NCBI RefSeq assembly: GCF_018802605.1
Contig: NZ_CP069161.1
Span: forward strand, 558,001 to 622,000
Direction of reading: 5' to 3'
From: Paludibacterium paludis
GTDB lineage: Bacteria > Pseudomonadota > Gammaproteobacteria > Burkholderiales > Chromobacteriaceae
Length of the DNA: 64,000 bases
The notes under the pieces are model-generated. The model was not told where the DNA came from. It saw only the letters and a list, made by a program, of their open reading frames with translations, and did no database searches. This document shows positions 26,501 through 34,405 of the stretch, piece by piece (the stretch's first letter is position 1; each line of letters begins with the position of its first letter). A program made the position numbers and the translations under genes.

Positions 26501-27086
26501 CGGGATCGGCGACATGTGGCGCGATGCGGCGTTCGATATGGTCAAACGGACACTGGAGGTGCCGCTTGACGACGGAGTGACGCTGTCGCGCGTGCAGAAC
26601 GCCCGGCGTCTGGTGGAAATGGAGTTTCTTCTGCCGGTCGGCCGTCTCGATATCCGCATGCTGCGTGGTGTGCTGACCGACCCCGCCATGGGGCTCGCGC
26701 CCCCCCTGCGCGCGGCGGCGGCCACACTCGAGACGCCGACGGTACGGGGTTTTCTCAAAGGCTTCATGGATCTGGTCTTCGAGCTTGACGGCCGGATTTA
26801 CCTCGTCGACTACAAGTCCAACCATCTGGGATACGAGGAGGCCGATTATGGTGAGGCGGGGCTCGCCGAATCGATTGCCCGGGAGCATTATTATTTGCAA
26901 TACCTGATTTATTGCGTGGCGCTCAAGCGGTATTTCGCCGCGCGGGGCATCGTCTTCGCCGAACGGTTCGGCGGTGTCCGTTATCTGTATTTGCGCGGTT
27001 TGAATCCGGAAGGCAACGGCGTCTGGCGCGACAGGCCTTCGTCCCGCCTTCTTGACGCGCTCGACTCTCTGTTCACTGTTTCCTGA
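23511..27086 (+). CDS. recB: Exodeoxyribonuclease V subunit beta, RecB
   Basis: A 1191-residue SF1A helicase-nuclease. Walker A EASAGTGKTWT lies at residues 25-35, the UvrD-type motif II IDEFQDTDPVQYG near 395 and motif V-like VTIHTSKGLQYPVVF near 748. The C-terminal nuclease domain has FMDLVF and LVDYKSN near 1100, the metal-binding Asp-Lys signature. RecB supplies 3'-5' helicase, nuclease and RecA-loading activity. It is translationally coupled to recC (ATGA) and followed 9 bp later by ppk2. Confidence 0.96.
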   Translation: MSHEPVEFVPLDVLDCPLRGVNLIEASAGTGKTWTIASLYCRLLLEETDGCAPPLVDAILVVTYTRAATAELRDRLRRRLEELLLVFQGHPGTDPFLNALADRFAEPEARERAVMRLTHALRGFDAAAIYTIHGFCQRVLTDAAFESGQPFHCESLEDDSDELLAIVEDYWRERVVTDPVLAGVVAERGETPELWLNDIRPWLARPYLHKPHVAENDLAPLAESVASSWNELVGDAGCVGDGFALLARTEGFKANILGAAQIERYRRQLCAMVDTGVRPVVDEAVLRFSRLAPDGLAAAMKKGFTAPEHPLFGKIGAWMAACLAYRDAVQLRLTALRLALIDWVDAALLERRREERSRSFDDLLTGLSRALDDPEAGEALARRVGDTFRVALIDEFQDTDPVQYGIFRKCFIAPRRGPVFLVGDPKQAIYSFRGADIFAYLNAREDVTAPPYSLDTNRRSLSPLVDAVNDLFARPQPFLLDRIHYQRVKADPSGGVRLAVEDDRPAFVAQWLGVPENGKPMSKEEASRRAAESCANEIARLLGLAAQGRARLEGETSRALGGGDIAVLVATHRQGERIREALRERGVHSVALTQESVFSTAEATEMLALLRAWAEPASDRLLRVALVTRLMGLDAGELLAQVDDETAWDTRLRLNQEDHQRWLEKGFMTAWHAFLAREKTAERLLPTPGGERSLTNFSHLAELLQKESGTRRGLVPLMTWFESRVAEPPGGEEAILRLESDASLVKIVTIHTSKGLQYPVVFCPFLWDGALERRDTAFWRFQEEGGTWLMPDTLADDTQRLMARSEMLAEKLRLLYVALTRAQFRQYVGWGWVQKMQTAALTWLWHGKDAASLADLEALKPDPGAMLADLDAFIAARPLERRRIDAGEGRIDGPSLARETGTFAARALARDLRTPWWVASFTSLTHAAHGAVATHVAERPDHDRGEWASDEALAPDRFGFPRGARPGTCLHAIFESIDFTWPDEPLRDATHEVLARFGIGDMWRDAAFDMVKRTLEVPLDDGVTLSRVQNARRLVEMEFLLPVGRLDIRMLRGVLTDPAMGLAPPLRAAAATLETPTVRGFLKGFMDLVFELDGRIYLVDYKSNHLGYEEADYGEAGLAESIAREHYYLQYLIYCVALKRYFAARGIVFAERFGGVRYLYLRGLNPEGNGVWRDRPSSRLLDALDSLFTVS

Positions 27087-27095
27087 GGACGCATC

Positions 27096-28580
27096 ATGTT
27101 TGAATCGGCTGAAATCGGTCACCGCATCGACAAGGACTCGTTCCGCGAGCAAGTGCCGAAATTGCGCGAGGCGCTGCTGGACCTGCAATACGACCTGAAA
27201 GAGAAAGCGGATTTTCCCGTGCTGATCCTGATCCACGGTTTTGATGGCGCCGGACGCGGCGAAACCATGAACCTGATCAATGAATGGCTTGATCCGCGAC
27301 TGATCCGCACCGAAGCGTTCTCCACCCCCAACGACGAGGCGCGGGCGCGGCCATGGATGTGGCGTTACTGGAACGCGCTCCCGGAAAATGGCCGGATCGG
27401 CATGTTTTTCGGATCGTACTATTCGGACCCGCTGTTCGCGCGGGTCTACGACGAGATCGATACCGATGCGCTTGACCGCAAGTTGTTCGATATTCTGCGT
27501 TTCGAGCGCATGCTGACCCAGGATGGCGCGCTGGTGATCAAGTTCTGGTTCCACTTGTCGCGCGAGAAACAGAAAAAGCGCCTGAAAACCCTGGAGAAGG
27601 ATCCCGCCACCAGTTGGCGCGTGACCGAAACCGACTGGCGTCACTACGATCTTTACAATCCCATCCGCAAATATGCCGAACACGCGATGCGTCTGACGAA
27701 CACGGCGGACGCGCCATGGGTGGTGGTGGACGGGGAGGACGCGAATTACCGCAATCTCACGGTGGCCAACACCATTCTCAATGCCGTGCGCAACCGCCTC
27801 TCCGGCGCGAAGCCTCAGGCGGGAAACATCGATGCGCCGCCGCTGCTGGCCCCGATCGACGACAAGCTGGTGCTGGATGCCCTGACGCTCGATCAATCGA
27901 TGGACAAGGTCAGCTACCAGCACGAGCTCGATCATTTGCAGGGCCGGCTTTACCGGCTGACGCGCGACGAGCGCTTCCGGGACCATTCGCTGGTTCTGGT
28001 GTTCGAGGGCAACGACGCGGCCGGCAAGGGCGGCAGCATTCGCCGCATCACCCAGGCGCTGGATGCGCGCAGTTACCGGGTGGTGCCTGTCGCCGCGCCG
28101 ACCGAGGAGGAGCGCGCCAAACCCTGGCTGTGGCGCTTCTGGCGCAATGTGCCGGGCAAGGGTGGTATTACCGTGTTCGACCGCTCCTGGTACGGCCGGG
28201 TGCTGGTCGAGCGTGTCGAGGGTTTCGCCCAGGAGCCGGACTGGATGCGCGCCTATTACGAAATCAATGATTTCGAGCACCAGCTGATCGACAACGGAGC
28301 CATCGTGGTGAAGTTCTGGCTGGCCATCAGCAAGGAAGAACAGCTGGCGCGTTTCAAGCTGCGCGAGGAGACCGGCTTCAAGCGCTTCAAGATCACCGAT
28401 GAGGACTGGCGCAACCGCGACAAATGGGATCAGTACCGCCTTGCGGTCAGCGACATGGTCGACCGTACCAGCACCAGCAAGGCGCCCTGGACCCTGGTCG
28501 AGGCGAACAACAAGTATTTTGCCCGCATCAAGGTGTTGCGCACCGTGTGCGAGGCGATCGAAAAGCGCCTGGAGGATTGA
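27096..28580 (+). CDS. pap: Polyphosphate:AMP phosphotransferase (two-domain PPK2, class II)
   Basis: A 494-residue protein with two tandem PPK2 domains (about 1-245 and 270-490). The C-terminal copy has the intact Walker A GNDAAGKGG near residue 304, FDRSWYGRVLVERVEGF (Walker B/lid) and WLAISKEEQ. The N-terminal copy has a degenerate loop, GFDGAGRGE, as in class II enzymes where only the C-terminal half is catalytic. The reaction is polyP plus AMP to ADP, allowing ATP recovery from polyphosphate. It sits between recB (9-bp gap, TGAGGA site) and recD (3-bp gap), which is unusual. Confidence 0.92.
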   Translation: MFESAEIGHRIDKDSFREQVPKLREALLDLQYDLKEKADFPVLILIHGFDGAGRGETMNLINEWLDPRLIRTEAFSTPNDEARARPWMWRYWNALPENGRIGMFFGSYYSDPLFARVYDEIDTDALDRKLFDILRFERMLTQDGALVIKFWFHLSREKQKKRLKTLEKDPATSWRVTETDWRHYDLYNPIRKYAEHAMRLTNTADAPWVVVDGEDANYRNLTVANTILNAVRNRLSGAKPQAGNIDAPPLLAPIDDKLVLDALTLDQSMDKVSYQHELDHLQGRLYRLTRDERFRDHSLVLVFEGNDAAGKGGSIRRITQALDARSYRVVPVAAPTEEERAKPWLWRFWRNVPGKGGITVFDRSWYGRVLVERVEGFAQEPDWMRAYYEINDFEHQLIDNGAIVVKFWLAISKEEQLARFKLREETGFKRFKITDEDWRNRDKWDQYRLAVSDMVDRTSTSKAPWTLVEANNKYFARIKVLRTVCEAIEKRLED

Positions 28581-28583
28581 CGC

Positions 28584-30287
28584 GTGGACAGGGCCGACGG
28601 CAATGATAGCCTGGCGGCGCAGCTTAACGCGCTGTTCGCCCGGCTGGATCCCTTCTGGGACGAGGAGGCGGCGGGGGTTGTCGGGCGCCTTCTCGATGCG
28701 AATTCGGCCGGACATGTCTGCTTGCCGCTGACCGGTCCGCGCGATCGGGCCCGCCTGGCCTGCTCGCCGCTGACCGGCCGTCCCGGGCAGTACGCTCCGT
28801 TGGTGCTGGACGAGGCGGGGCGGCTGTACTTCGCCCGGCACTGGCACGACGAGACCTTGCTTGCCGAGCGCCTTGGCGCCATGGCGCGCGTCACGGTCGG
28901 GGTCGATGACGAGGCGCTGGCAACGGCGCTGGCCGGGTTGTTTCCCGGCGAAGAGCGTGTGCCCGATCGCCAGAAACTGGCGGCGGCGCTGGCGGCCAGA
29001 CGGCGGCTGATGGTGATCAGCGGAGGGCCGGGAACCGGCAAGACGACAACGGTGGTCCGGCTGCTGGCCTTGCTGGCGGGCCTGCCTGGCCGCCCGTTGT
29101 CGATGGCGATGGCCGCGCCGACCGGGAAGGCGGCGGCGCGGCTGGCCGAATCGGTGAATGCCTCGATCGCCAAGATGCCGCTGGATGAGGATACGCGCCG
29201 GCAACTGCCGCGCACGGCATCCACGCTGCACCGGCTGCTCGGCGTGAGGCCGGGGGAGGCCAGGGCCCGTCATCACGCCGGCAACCCTTTGCCCCTGGAT
29301 GTCCTGGTGGTGGACGAGGCATCGATGATCGATCAGAGCCTGATGGCGCGCACGGTCGAGGCGCTGCCATCGGGGTGCCGGCTGATTCTGCTCGGCGATC
29401 GCGATCAATTGTCATCGGTGGACGCCGGGGCGGTGCTGGGCGATCTTTGCGGCAGGATCGAATTTCGCGAGGAAACCCTCGCCTGGCTCGCCGAGGTGGC
29501 CGGCCCCTTGCCCGACGATCTGGCGGTCGGCGATGGTCCTCTCGCCGATTGCGTGATGCTGCTGACTCACAGTCACCGCTTTGCCGCTGGCGGAGGCATC
29601 GGCGAATTGGCCCGGCGGGTGAATGCCGGCGATGCGCAAGGCGCGCTCGCGGCGCTCGATGATCCCGCCTCCGGGGACATCGGTTGGTGCGGCTCCGATC
29701 TGATCTTCGCCGCGTACGACAAGCGCCGGGATTATCTGGCCGAAGCCCGGCGCGGCTCCGATCCCGCGGCGATTCAGCGCGCTTTCCAGTCCTTCATGCT
29801 GCTGGCGGCCGAGCGTCGTCAGATCGAGGCGGTCAACCAGGGTATCGAGCGACTCCTCGAGCAGGAGGGTGTCAAGCCGGCCGGGCGCGACGGCTATGCC
29901 GGCCGGCCGGTCATGGTGACCGAGAACGACTACGGTATTCAGCTTTTCAATGGCGATATCGGCTTTACCGTGGAGCGGAGCGATGGTTTGAGGGTGTTGT
30001 TTCCCGACGCTTCCGGCGGTTGGCGTGAAATCGCGCCGGGACGTTTGCCGGCGCATCAGACGGTGTATGCGATGACGGTGCACAAGAGCCAGGGGTCGGA
30101 GTACGGGGACGTCTGGCTGGCGTTGCCCGACACCCCCACCCCCTCTTTGGATCGCGCCCTGATTTATACCGCGATTACCCGGGCCAGAGAGTCGTTCCGG
30201 GTGCATGGCGGCGCGCCGGTATGGCTTGCCGGCGTGTCGGTACGGACGTGGCGCGACTCGGCCCTCGCCGAACGCCTGCGCGGGTAA
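28584..30287 (+). CDS. recD: Exodeoxyribonuclease V subunit alpha, RecD
   Basis: A 567-residue SF1B helicase. Walker A GGPGTGKTTT is near residue 148, motif II VVDEASMIDQSLM near 245 and the C-terminal motif VHKSQGSEY near 495, followed by YTAITRARE. RecD is the 5'-3' motor of RecBCD. It starts with GTG at 28584, with GGAGG 8 bp upstream inside the end of ppk2. Length is typical. It closes the recC-recB-ppk2-recD unit; no terminator is obvious. Confidence 0.95.
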   Translation: MDRADGNDSLAAQLNALFARLDPFWDEEAAGVVGRLLDANSAGHVCLPLTGPRDRARLACSPLTGRPGQYAPLVLDEAGRLYFARHWHDETLLAERLGAMARVTVGVDDEALATALAGLFPGEERVPDRQKLAAALAARRRLMVISGGPGTGKTTTVVRLLALLAGLPGRPLSMAMAAPTGKAAARLAESVNASIAKMPLDEDTRRQLPRTASTLHRLLGVRPGEARARHHAGNPLPLDVLVVDEASMIDQSLMARTVEALPSGCRLILLGDRDQLSSVDAGAVLGDLCGRIEFREETLAWLAEVAGPLPDDLAVGDGPLADCVMLLTHSHRFAAGGGIGELARRVNAGDAQGALAALDDPASGDIGWCGSDLIFAAYDKRRDYLAEARRGSDPAAIQRAFQSFMLLAAERRQIEAVNQGIERLLEQEGVKPAGRDGYAGRPVMVTENDYGIQLFNGDIGFTVERSDGLRVLFPDASGGWREIAPGRLPAHQTVYAMTVHKSQGSEYGDVWLALPDTPTPSLDRALIYTAITRARESFRVHGGAPVWLAGVSVRTWRDSALAERLRG

Positions 30288-30398
30288 GTGTGGCCGGATT
30301 GCCGATGGATGCGCGCGTTTCGGAACTGTCCGGTGGCGTTTCCCCCGGCAAACCCCGTAATATGCGTCTTTTCCAGGACTGTATGTCGGAGGAATGCA

Positions 30399-31277
30399 AT
30401 GCTGGTGGAAGACGTGCTGGGCTACCTGGGCAAGGTGGCCCGCTATGACCCCGATTCTTTCATTCCGCTTTTTATCGGCGGCGAACGCATGGGGTGCGTC
30501 AACGCTCAGTGGCGTGAACGGTTGCTGGCAACGGGAGCCGGGTTGTTCGTCGAAACGCGCGATGGTCTTGCCTGCCGGGCGGGCGTTTCGTACGAGCAGA
30601 TCAGCGGCCGTTTGCAGGCGGAAGCGGAGGGGTGGCGCGACGAAGGCTGGCTCAATGGCTGGCGCAACGAACGGTTCACGGCGATGCGTCAGAATGGCGA
30701 GCCGGTATTCGAGCTGGAACGCGCCGCGTTCCGGCCTCTTGGCCTGACCAGTCAGGCCGTGCACGTGAACGGCCTGTGCCGCCTGCCCGGCGGCGAAGTG
30801 CGAATGTGGGTGGGCCGCCGCAGTCCGCACAAGGCGGTGGATCCTAACCGCATGGACAATATGGTAGGCGGAGGCGTGGCGTCGGGCGAAAGCATTGGCC
30901 TCGCGCTTGAGCGCGAATCCTGGGAAGAGGCGGGTATCCCCGCCGGAAGGCTGGAAGGATTGACCCGCCAGTCGTTGCTGCTCGCCGAACGTCCGGTGGC
31001 GCGCGGCTTGCACCGGGAATGGCTGCATGTGTTCGACGTATGGCTGCCCGAAGGCGATATTCCCTGTAATCAGGACGGCGAAGTGGCCGAGCATCAGCTC
31101 CTCTCTCTGGAGGAGGTCGAATGTTTGCTGATCGGCGAGCGTTTCATGATCGATGCCGCGCTGGTCGCCTGCGACTGCCTTGCCCGGCTCGGGTTCTGGG
31201 GAGAGGAGAGCGGGCGGATCCTGGCGTTTCTCCGCTCGGAGGCGGCGCGTGGCGCCCGGGCGCGGGCGGGGGTTTGA
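30399..31277 (+). CDS. NUDIX hydrolase with N-terminal DUF4743 domain
   Basis: A 292-residue protein. The NUDIX box GGVASGESIGLALE-RE-SW-EEAGI (consensus GX5EX7REUXEEXGU) spans about residues 157-180. The N-terminal third (FIPLFIGGERMGCVNAQW) matches the DUF4743 module found with NUDIX domains in thiamine-pyrophosphokinase-related proteins. It probably hydrolyses a nucleoside or thiamine diphosphate derivative; the substrate is unknown. GGAGG is 6 bp upstream of the ATG at 30399. Confidence 0.88.
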   Translation: MLVEDVLGYLGKVARYDPDSFIPLFIGGERMGCVNAQWRERLLATGAGLFVETRDGLACRAGVSYEQISGRLQAEAEGWRDEGWLNGWRNERFTAMRQNGEPVFELERAAFRPLGLTSQAVHVNGLCRLPGGEVRMWVGRRSPHKAVDPNRMDNMVGGGVASGESIGLALERESWEEAGIPAGRLEGLTRQSLLLAERPVARGLHREWLHVFDVWLPEGDIPCNQDGEVAEHQLLSLEEVECLLIGERFMIDAALVACDCLARLGFWGEESGRILAFLRSEAARGARARAGV

Positions 31278-31557
31278 CCCTGGTCAAGGCGGGCGCGTTG
31301 CGCTTGATTAGAATGTGGGCTCATGCCGTGCGCCGGGGGTGGCTTCCTCCCGGTCGCGGCAGCAGCTTCCCAGCTCTTCACCCCGACAGACCGGTCCCCC
31401 AGCCGGTCTGTTTCCTGCCGTCCGTTTTTTTTCCTTTCGCATTGCCGTGCGCTGGCGTGGCGCCGGGTATAATGAACCCACACATCCAGAATTCTATTCG
31501 CGCGCGGTGCGTCGTTCGAAGGGCACGGTCAGGCCGTGCGCTGGCGAGGAAGAGGGA

Positions 31558-31755
31558 ATGTACAGGTTGAAGCTGTTTTCCAATATTTTTGGTGTCGACG
31601 ACCGGGGGCCGATGCACCCCACCCGCGAGGAAGCCCGCAAGGCGGCCCAGAAAATGCTGCTTTTCCACCACGGCAAGGTGCGCATCGAGATTCACCGCAT
31701 CATCGATTTGCGCACCCGTAAAACCGAAAAGATCGAGGAAATCGGCCAGCAGTGA
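31558..31755 (+). CDS. Small conserved-looking protein of unknown function
   Basis: A 65-residue basic protein: MYRLKLFSNIFGVDDRG, then a Lys/Arg-rich helical stretch and a C-terminus rich in Lys, Glu and Ile. GAGGAAGAGGGA immediately precedes the ATG. It has no signal peptide or membrane segment. Its codon use matches its neighbours. It ends 3 bp from the convergent exonuclease gene. I do not recognise the family. Confidence 0.6.
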   Translation: MYRLKLFSNIFGVDDRGPMHPTREEARKAAQKMLLFHHGKVRIEIHRIIDLRTRKTEKIEEIGQQ

Positions 31756-31758
31756 GCG

Positions 31759-32694
31759 TCACTCTCCGCCGCAGCGCAAGGGGGTGAGCGACAGGCCGCT
31801 CTGGTCGAGTGAATAGCGCCGCATTGCCGTCACCCGTCCGACCTGGCAGTCGAATGCGTCTCCACGGAACACCTCGTTCCGGATCCGTTCCAGCACTTCG
31901 TCCCTTTCCGCCCCGTCGCGGCAACGCCGCAGCCAGCTCTTCGCGGGGAACGGGGGCGTGCCGCCGTCCATCCACTGAAACCCGCCGATGGCCTTGAGCC
32001 TGTCCTTGTCGTCGAAGCGCACCTGAATGGAAATGAGCCAGGACGGTTGGCGCGCCTGTTCCAAGAGTTGGCGGAAGGCGCTGTTTCCCGGCCCGCCGAT
32101 GTCCAGTGCGAGAATGTACAGCAGGGCCCAGCAGTCGTTCAGCGCGCGGTGGCTGTCATAGAATACGCCGGATTTGAGAGCCAGCATTTCCAGCTTGGCG
32201 CTTGCGTAACCGGCGGCCATCCAGTCGATTTCATTGATCGAGCAGGCGAAGGCCTTGTCCTTGAACACGGGCCAGCGCCGTTCCATGAATGGCCGGTCGA
32301 AGGAGGCGTTGTGGGCGATGACCAGATCGGCTTTTTCGGCGATTTTCATGACTCGTGCGTCATCGATATGCTGGCCAGCCAGGTGTTCGTCGCTCAGACC
32401 GGTGACGGTTTTCACGATATCGTTGAGCGGTTCGCCCGGATCCTCGAGCGCGCTGTAGGAGTCGACCGCCTCCAGCAGCAGGCCGCTGGCCTTGTGATAG
32501 CGCACCAGCAAGAGACCGATTTCGATGACTTTGTCCCGCTGGCGGTCCATGCCGGTCGTTTCGGTATCGGCGATCAGCGCGAAGCCGGTCGGACCGTCGT
32601 CGGGCGCCGGGCGCGCGAGCGTTTCGGGTATGCGTGTTAGGAGGCGGAAGTCCGGACTGGCGCGGACCACATCGAGGGCGTCGGAAAGAGTCAT
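31759..32694 (-). CDS. DnaQ-like 3'-5' exonuclease
   Basis: A 311-residue protein with a DEDDh exonuclease domain: ADTETTGMD near residue 43 (motif I), AHNASFDRPF near 133 (motif II) and the HRALNDCWAL segment near 180 (motif III with catalytic His and Asp). It resembles the epsilon subunit of DNA polymerase III but has a different C-terminal part of about 110 residues (QPSWLISIQVRFDDKDRLK). It likely trims DNA or RNA 3' ends; which one is unknown. Start 32694 (MTLSDAL) is preferred; a GTG at 32727 would add 11 residues. Confidence 0.85.
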   Translation of the reverse strand: MTLSDALDVVRASPDFRLLTRIPETLARPAPDDGPTGFALIADTETTGMDRQRDKVIEIGLLLVRYHKASGLLLEAVDSYSALEDPGEPLNDIVKTVTGLSDEHLAGQHIDDARVMKIAEKADLVIAHNASFDRPFMERRWPVFKDKAFACSINEIDWMAAGYASAKLEMLALKSGVFYDSHRALNDCWALLYILALDIGGPGNSAFRQLLEQARQPSWLISIQVRFDDKDRLKAIGGFQWMDGGTPPFPAKSWLRRCRDGAERDEVLERIRNEVFRGDAFDCQVGRVTAMRRYSLDQSGLSLTPLRCGGE

Positions 32695-32761
32695 GACTGT
32701 CTGAAGAAAAAACTCACGAATCGCCACGTTACCACGACTCCCTTCGCCTGTCCGGCGGCAA

Positions 32762-33622
32762 TCATGCCGCAGGCTGTCCGGACGGCTTGACCGGATAGGC
32801 TATTTTTAGCCTGCAGACGCGGGACTCCCAGTTTTCCGGAGGCGCATCGAAACATTCGATGGTGAAGCCCGTGCGCTCAGGATCCATGCTGGCCGGAGAT
32901 TTCGCGCCGAGCAGCCAAGCGTAGAGTCCCGGCATCTGGGGCAGGGAAACCGACAGCGATTGAGTCGCCATGGCGCCGCCAGGAATGGAGATGACCAGCC
33001 ACTGCGGTGGTGGCAGCTCCCTCGACGGCGCCTGGATGGCGCACAGATAGCGGAGCCGGTTCTGGGCGGTGAAGCCCGGATCGTCGTACATGACGCCGAA
33101 GCACGGCGAACAGGGCAGGCCGGCTTGCCGGCAGGATGCTGCGAAGTCACGCCAGAAAGTCGCCCGCTCGTCCCAATCGCCCTGGTACTGTCTGGCCCAC
33201 AGGGTCTGTTCGGGCCAACAGGCGTCTTCGTGCTGTCCGACCGGCGGGCGTGTCAGCCAAATGGGCCAAGCCAGGGTGTTGGAATGTTTTTGCCGGAAAC
33301 GATGGGGCGACAGGCCGTAGTGACGGGTGAATGCGCGCGTGAAGGATTGCTGGCTGGCAAAACCCAGGCGCCGGGAGAGGCCTTCCAGCGAAACCCGGGT
33401 GCGTGACAAATGCACGGCGGCGGCTTCGATGACCGTTTTCCGGATATACGCCTTGATCGAGTGGCCCGACTCCGAGCGGAACAGTGTTTCGAATTGCCCG
33501 GGAGGAAGCTTCAGGCGGCTGGCGAGCTTGCCCTGCAATCTGACAGAGGAGAACGCCTCCTGAGGGAGGCGGTAGATCTCGTGCTCGATGATCCGGATGC
33601 TTTCACTGACCCTGCTGTCCAC
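32762..33622 (-). CDS. AraC-family regulator with C-terminal GyrI-like domain
   Basis: A 286-residue regulator with the DNA-binding domain first, as in Rob. Residues about 8-108 hold two helix-turn-helices; the second is LGFASQQSFTRAFTRHYGLSP followed by HRFR. The C-terminal half (about 120-280) has the pattern of a GyrI-like effector-binding domain (WARQYQGDWDE, CFGVMYDDPGFT, YLCAIQAP). Such proteins often sense hydrophobic drugs or small ligands. It starts with GTG at 33622; the upstream region is AT-rich. The target genes are not evident. Confidence 0.85.
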   Translation of the reverse strand: MDSRVSESIRIIEHEIYRLPQEAFSSVRLQGKLASRLKLPPGQFETLFRSESGHSIKAYIRKTVIEAAAVHLSRTRVSLEGLSRRLGFASQQSFTRAFTRHYGLSPHRFRQKHSNTLAWPIWLTRPPVGQHEDACWPEQTLWARQYQGDWDERATFWRDFAASCRQAGLPCSPCFGVMYDDPGFTAQNRLRYLCAIQAPSRELPPPQWLVISIPGGAMATQSLSVSLPQMPGLYAWLLGAKSPASMDPERTGFTIECFDAPPENWESRVCRLKIAYPVKPSGQPAA

Positions 33623-34082
33623 GCAAAATCCTGATGATTTTTGATCGGTATGGGAGAGTTAATCGATAAAAAGGTAAAATGTTAATGCGTAATTAATCAA
33701 GATTAAATATGTTGAAAGTATATATTTTATCTCTGACGGTCTCATTTTTACGACATTATTTATCAAAATTAAACCGCATATGTATGCATTGCGGCGAACG
33801 CGTCCGGTTCTCCGGACGATTGCCACGCTTGGTCAACCGCGGCACCGCGGTGGAGCGCTTTGCGTGGGCTTCGGATCAGCCTGTTATACCGTAAGCATTT
33901 CATACGTTTGAATGCTACTCATCCGTTTCCGCCCACCTGTCTTCAAGGACAGGTGCCTGTCATTTTGGTGCTGGCTACTCTTGACATCGTGTATCCCGAA
34001 TCGCGCCGACCCAGGACCCGGGAGGGGCCTGTGCCGCCGCATTTCGTCGTCGAATGCCGGTTTTCATGATGGAGGGGCTGTG
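33623..34082 (+). other. Intergenic region with AT-rich block and three tandem hairpins
   Basis: Bases 33640-33780 are AT-rich (promoter region of the AraC gene). Then come three perfect stem-loops on the strand of the HDOD operon: CGTCCGG/CCGGACG (33801-33818), ACCGCG/CGCGGT (33836-33851) and CACCTGTC/GACAGGTG (33934-33955). No coding frame is convincing. A 5' leader structure is possible. Confidence 0.45.
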
Positions 34083-34403
34083 ATGTCCGGGATCAGGGAG
34101 GTGCCGATTGGCGAAGTAGCCCCCGGGGCCTGGCTTGAGGCAGATGTCACCGGCCCGGAGGGGCGAGTGCTGCTGCCTTCGGGCTGTGTGCTGCACGAAG
34201 CGGCTCTCGCCTGCCTGAAGCGGGTCGGGGTGAGTTCGCTGCGCATTCGTGCGGAACCGGTTCTGATCTGCCGCGAGCGTGCGCTGCGCTGGCACGTCAT
34301 GGAGCGGCGCATGCAGCATCTGTTCCGCTGTGCCGGCGAGGGGCCTTCCGCCCGCAAGCTTCTCCGGTTGCTGTGCGATTACCGGCTCAGGCAGGAGAGG
34401 TGA
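34083..34403 (+). CDS. Small protein resembling the N-terminal module of HD-GYP/HDOD proteins
   Basis: A 106-residue protein. The sequence VPIGEVAPGAWLEADVTGPE and RVLLPSGCVLHEAALACLKR looks like the beta-rich module often found ahead of HD-GYP phosphodiesterase domains, here as a separate polypeptide. The C-terminus is Arg-rich. GGAGGGG precedes the ATG at 34083. It lies 2 bp before the HDOD gene, with which it is clearly co-transcribed, and may act as its partner. The similarity is by eye and not certain. Confidence 0.65.
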   Translation: MSGIREVPIGEVAPGAWLEADVTGPEGRVLLPSGCVLHEAALACLKRVGVSSLRIRAEPVLICRERALRWHVMERRMQHLFRCAGEGPSARKLLRLLCDYRLRQER

Positions 34404-34405
34404 AC

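Noticed and set aside
23151..29408. Very long open frame of about 2085 codons on the minus strand, antisense to recB, ppk2 and recD
   Set aside because: Its composition (very rich in Arg, Gln, His, Gly) and the intact conserved motifs on the plus strand show it is a by-product of GC-rich codon use.
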